From an uncultured Clostridia bacterium (GTDB taxonomy: Bacteria > Bacillota > Clostridia > Oscillospirales > Acutalibacteraceae): a stretch of DNA of 6,335 nt. A program made the translations under genes and the position numbers. Where the stretch lies: assembly GCA_946405475.1 (NCBI GenBank), contig CAMJHI010000144.1, positions 1-6,335 on the forward strand, in the 5' to 3' direction. Numbering within the stretch: the first letter of the stretch is position 1; each line of letters opens with the position of its first letter. The notes below the pieces were generated by a model that was not told the origin of the DNA, searched no databases, and was given only the letters and a program-made list of their open reading frames with translations. This document shows, one piece after another, positions 5,253-6,335 of the stretch.

Positions 5253-6323
5253 TTATACTTGATAAAATTGCTTGTACCATTGGGCGAACGCGCGCAGCCC
5301 CTCCCGCAGCGGGGTGGCGGGGCGGAAACCGTAATCGCGTTCGAGGGGCGAAGTGTCGGCAAAGGTGACGGGCACGTCGCCGGGCTGCATGGGCACGAGC
5401 CGCTTGTGGCTTTCAAAATCGTAATCCTCGGGCAGCACGCCCGCGGCGATCAGCTCCTGCTGCAAAACGTCGACGAAGTCGAGCAGGTTTTCGGGGGAGC
5501 TGTTGCCGATATTGTAAACCTGCGCCGGGGGCAGCGGTAGCCCGTCCTCACCGGTCTTTCGTTCCGGCGCGCCCTTCATCACGCGGTAAACGCCCTCAAC
5601 GATATCGTCGACAAAGGTGAAATCGCGCCGGCAGTTGCCGTAGTTAAAAATCTCGATGGTCTCGCCGCGGCGCAGCTTGTTGGTGAAGCCGAAATAGGCC
5701 ATGTCCGGCCGACCGGCCGGGCCGTAAACGGTGAAGAAGCGCAGCCCCGTGCAGGGGATCTGATAGAGCTTGGCGTAGGAATGCGCCAGCAGCTCGTTGC
5801 TCTTTTTGGTGGCGGCGTAGAGCGACACGGGCGAATCGGTCTTATCGTCGGTCGAATACGGAATTTTGGCGTTGCTGCCGTAAACGGAAGAGCTGGAGGC
5901 ATAGACCAGATGCTCCACGCCGCGCCGCCCGCCGTCGTAAGAATGGCGGCAGCATTCCAGCACGTTATAAAACCCGATGAGGTTGGATTCGATGTAGATA
6001 TCGGGGTTGGTGATGCTGTAGCGCACGCCCGCCTGCGCGGCCAGATTGACCACCACGGCAAAGTCATGCTGCGCGAACAGCTCGGTCATAAAGGCCTTGT
6101 CGGCGATATTGGCGCGGATAAAGCGAAAATCGCCCGAAAGCTTTTGCAGTTCCCGCAGCCGGTATTCTTTTAACGACACGTCATAGTAATCGTTCATGCT
6201 GTCCACGCCCACGAGCGTAATGCCCGGTTCGCGTTTGAGCAGCTCGCGGCACAGCGCCGCGCCGATGAACCCGGCCGCGCCGGTGACCAGAACGGTTTTG
6301 TCGGTCAGATCGATTGGTTTCAC
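5253..6323 (-). CDS. NAD-dependent UDP-glucuronate 4-epimerase family protein
   Basis: This cytoplasmic extended short-chain dehydrogenase probably interconverts UDP-glucuronate and UDP-galacturonate, supplying a uronic acid for surface polysaccharide. The product has 356 residues, slightly longer than the usual 330-350. Seen are the NAD-binding GAAGFIG (15-21), the SDR catalytic set with Ser143-146 in YASSSSVYG and YAATK (Tyr169, Lys173), and the subfamily marks MNDYYDVSLKEYRL (43-56), AAQAGVRYSI (95-104), GRPDMAYF (204-211), RRDFTFVDDIVEGV (232-245) and MQPGDVPVTFADTSPL (312-327). These fit the LspL/Cap1J type of UDP-glucuronate 4-epimerase better than GalE, though substrate cannot be proved by eye. 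The start is a GTG with GGAGG 7 nt upstream; an ATG at 6330 is in another frame. The ribosome binding site lies at the window edge, so an upstream gene may overlap closely. Confidence 0.9.
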   Translation of the reverse strand: MKPIDLTDKTVLVTGAAGFIGAALCRELLKREPGITLVGVDSMNDYYDVSLKEYRLRELQKLSGDFRFIRANIADKAFMTELFAQHDFAVVVNLAAQAGVRYSITNPDIYIESNLIGFYNVLECCRHSYDGGRRGVEHLVYASSSSVYGSNAKIPYSTDDKTDSPVSLYAATKKSNELLAHSYAKLYQIPCTGLRFFTVYGPAGRPDMAYFGFTNKLRRGETIEIFNYGNCRRDFTFVDDIVEGVYRVMKGAPERKTGEDGLPLPPAQVYNIGNSSPENLLDFVDVLQQELIAAGVLPEDYDFESHKRLVPMQPGDVPVTFADTSPLERDYGFRPATPLREGLRAFAQWYKQFYQV

Positions 6324-6330
6324 AGGTCAT

Positions 6331-6335
6331 CCTCC
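6331..6335 (-). promoter_or_regulatory. Ribosome binding site of the epimerase at the window edge
   Basis: GGAGG on the minus strand lies 7 nt before the GTG at 6323. It touches the right edge, so more of the motif may lie outside. It directly precedes an out-of-frame ATG with no spacer, which cannot be the start it serves. Confidence 0.65.

Noticed and set aside
5234..5416. N-terminal extension of the GH16 frame
   Set aside because: The extra 61 residues overlap the 3' end of the epimerase in another frame, and the internal ATG at 5233 has a perfect ribosome binding site and signal peptide.
6321..6335. ATG at 6330 as the epimerase start
   Set aside because: It is 7 nt from the GTG and so in a different frame, and has no spacer from GGAGG.

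Overview
The window looks like chromosomal DNA from a GC-rich member of the Clostridia (Bacillota), probably a gut-type Oscillospirales or Eubacteriales lineage. The reasons are strong AGGAGG-type ribosome binding sites, sigma-A-like promoters, MKKR-type signal peptides and a Gram-positive style lipoprotein. This placement is inference; no rRNA or other marker gene is present. All GC figures were counted by eye on sample lines.

Layout from left to right. Positions 1-104 are AT-rich and may hold the last codons of a plus-strand gene. A strong bidirectional terminator (105-149) separates them from azlC-azlD, an overlapping minus-strand pair for a branched-chain amino acid exporter (150-1188). 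A 197-bp intergenic region carries back-to-back promoters, one for azlCD and a very good one for a plus-strand gene (1386-3275). That gene encodes a secreted protein of about 629 residues that reads as a divergent LCAT/PDAT-like alpha/beta hydrolase with an unusual nucleophile elbow. It ends at a 14-bp hairpin (3296-3332).

Positions 3333-4252 form a patch of clearly lower GC: 23/60 and 27/60 in two sampled lines, against 45/60 in a line of the neighbouring epimerase. The patch reads on the minus strand. It holds a complete lipoprotein gene of unknown function and, immediately upstream, 65 codons of the 3' end of another gene whose 5' part is missing. The fragment abuts, in the same reading frame, the TAG stop of the next gene. 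An 8-bp direct repeat (GCTACAGC) lies at both edges of the patch, which suggests an insertion or a recombination junction.

Positions 4253-6323 hold a two-gene minus-strand operon: a UDP-glucuronate 4-epimerase type nucleotide-sugar epimerase, then, 19 nt downstream, a secreted GH16 beta-glucanase-like enzyme. Together they suggest a cell-surface or extracellular polysaccharide locus continuing beyond the right edge. Transcription from that operon would run into the lipoprotein gene and stop at the shared hairpin, where the convergent hydrolase transcript also ends.

I saw no rRNA, tRNA, CRISPR array, transposase or integrase. The most interesting items are the composite junction after the GH16 stop, the atypical secreted hydrolase, and the pairing of a nucleotide-sugar epimerase with a secreted glycan hydrolase.
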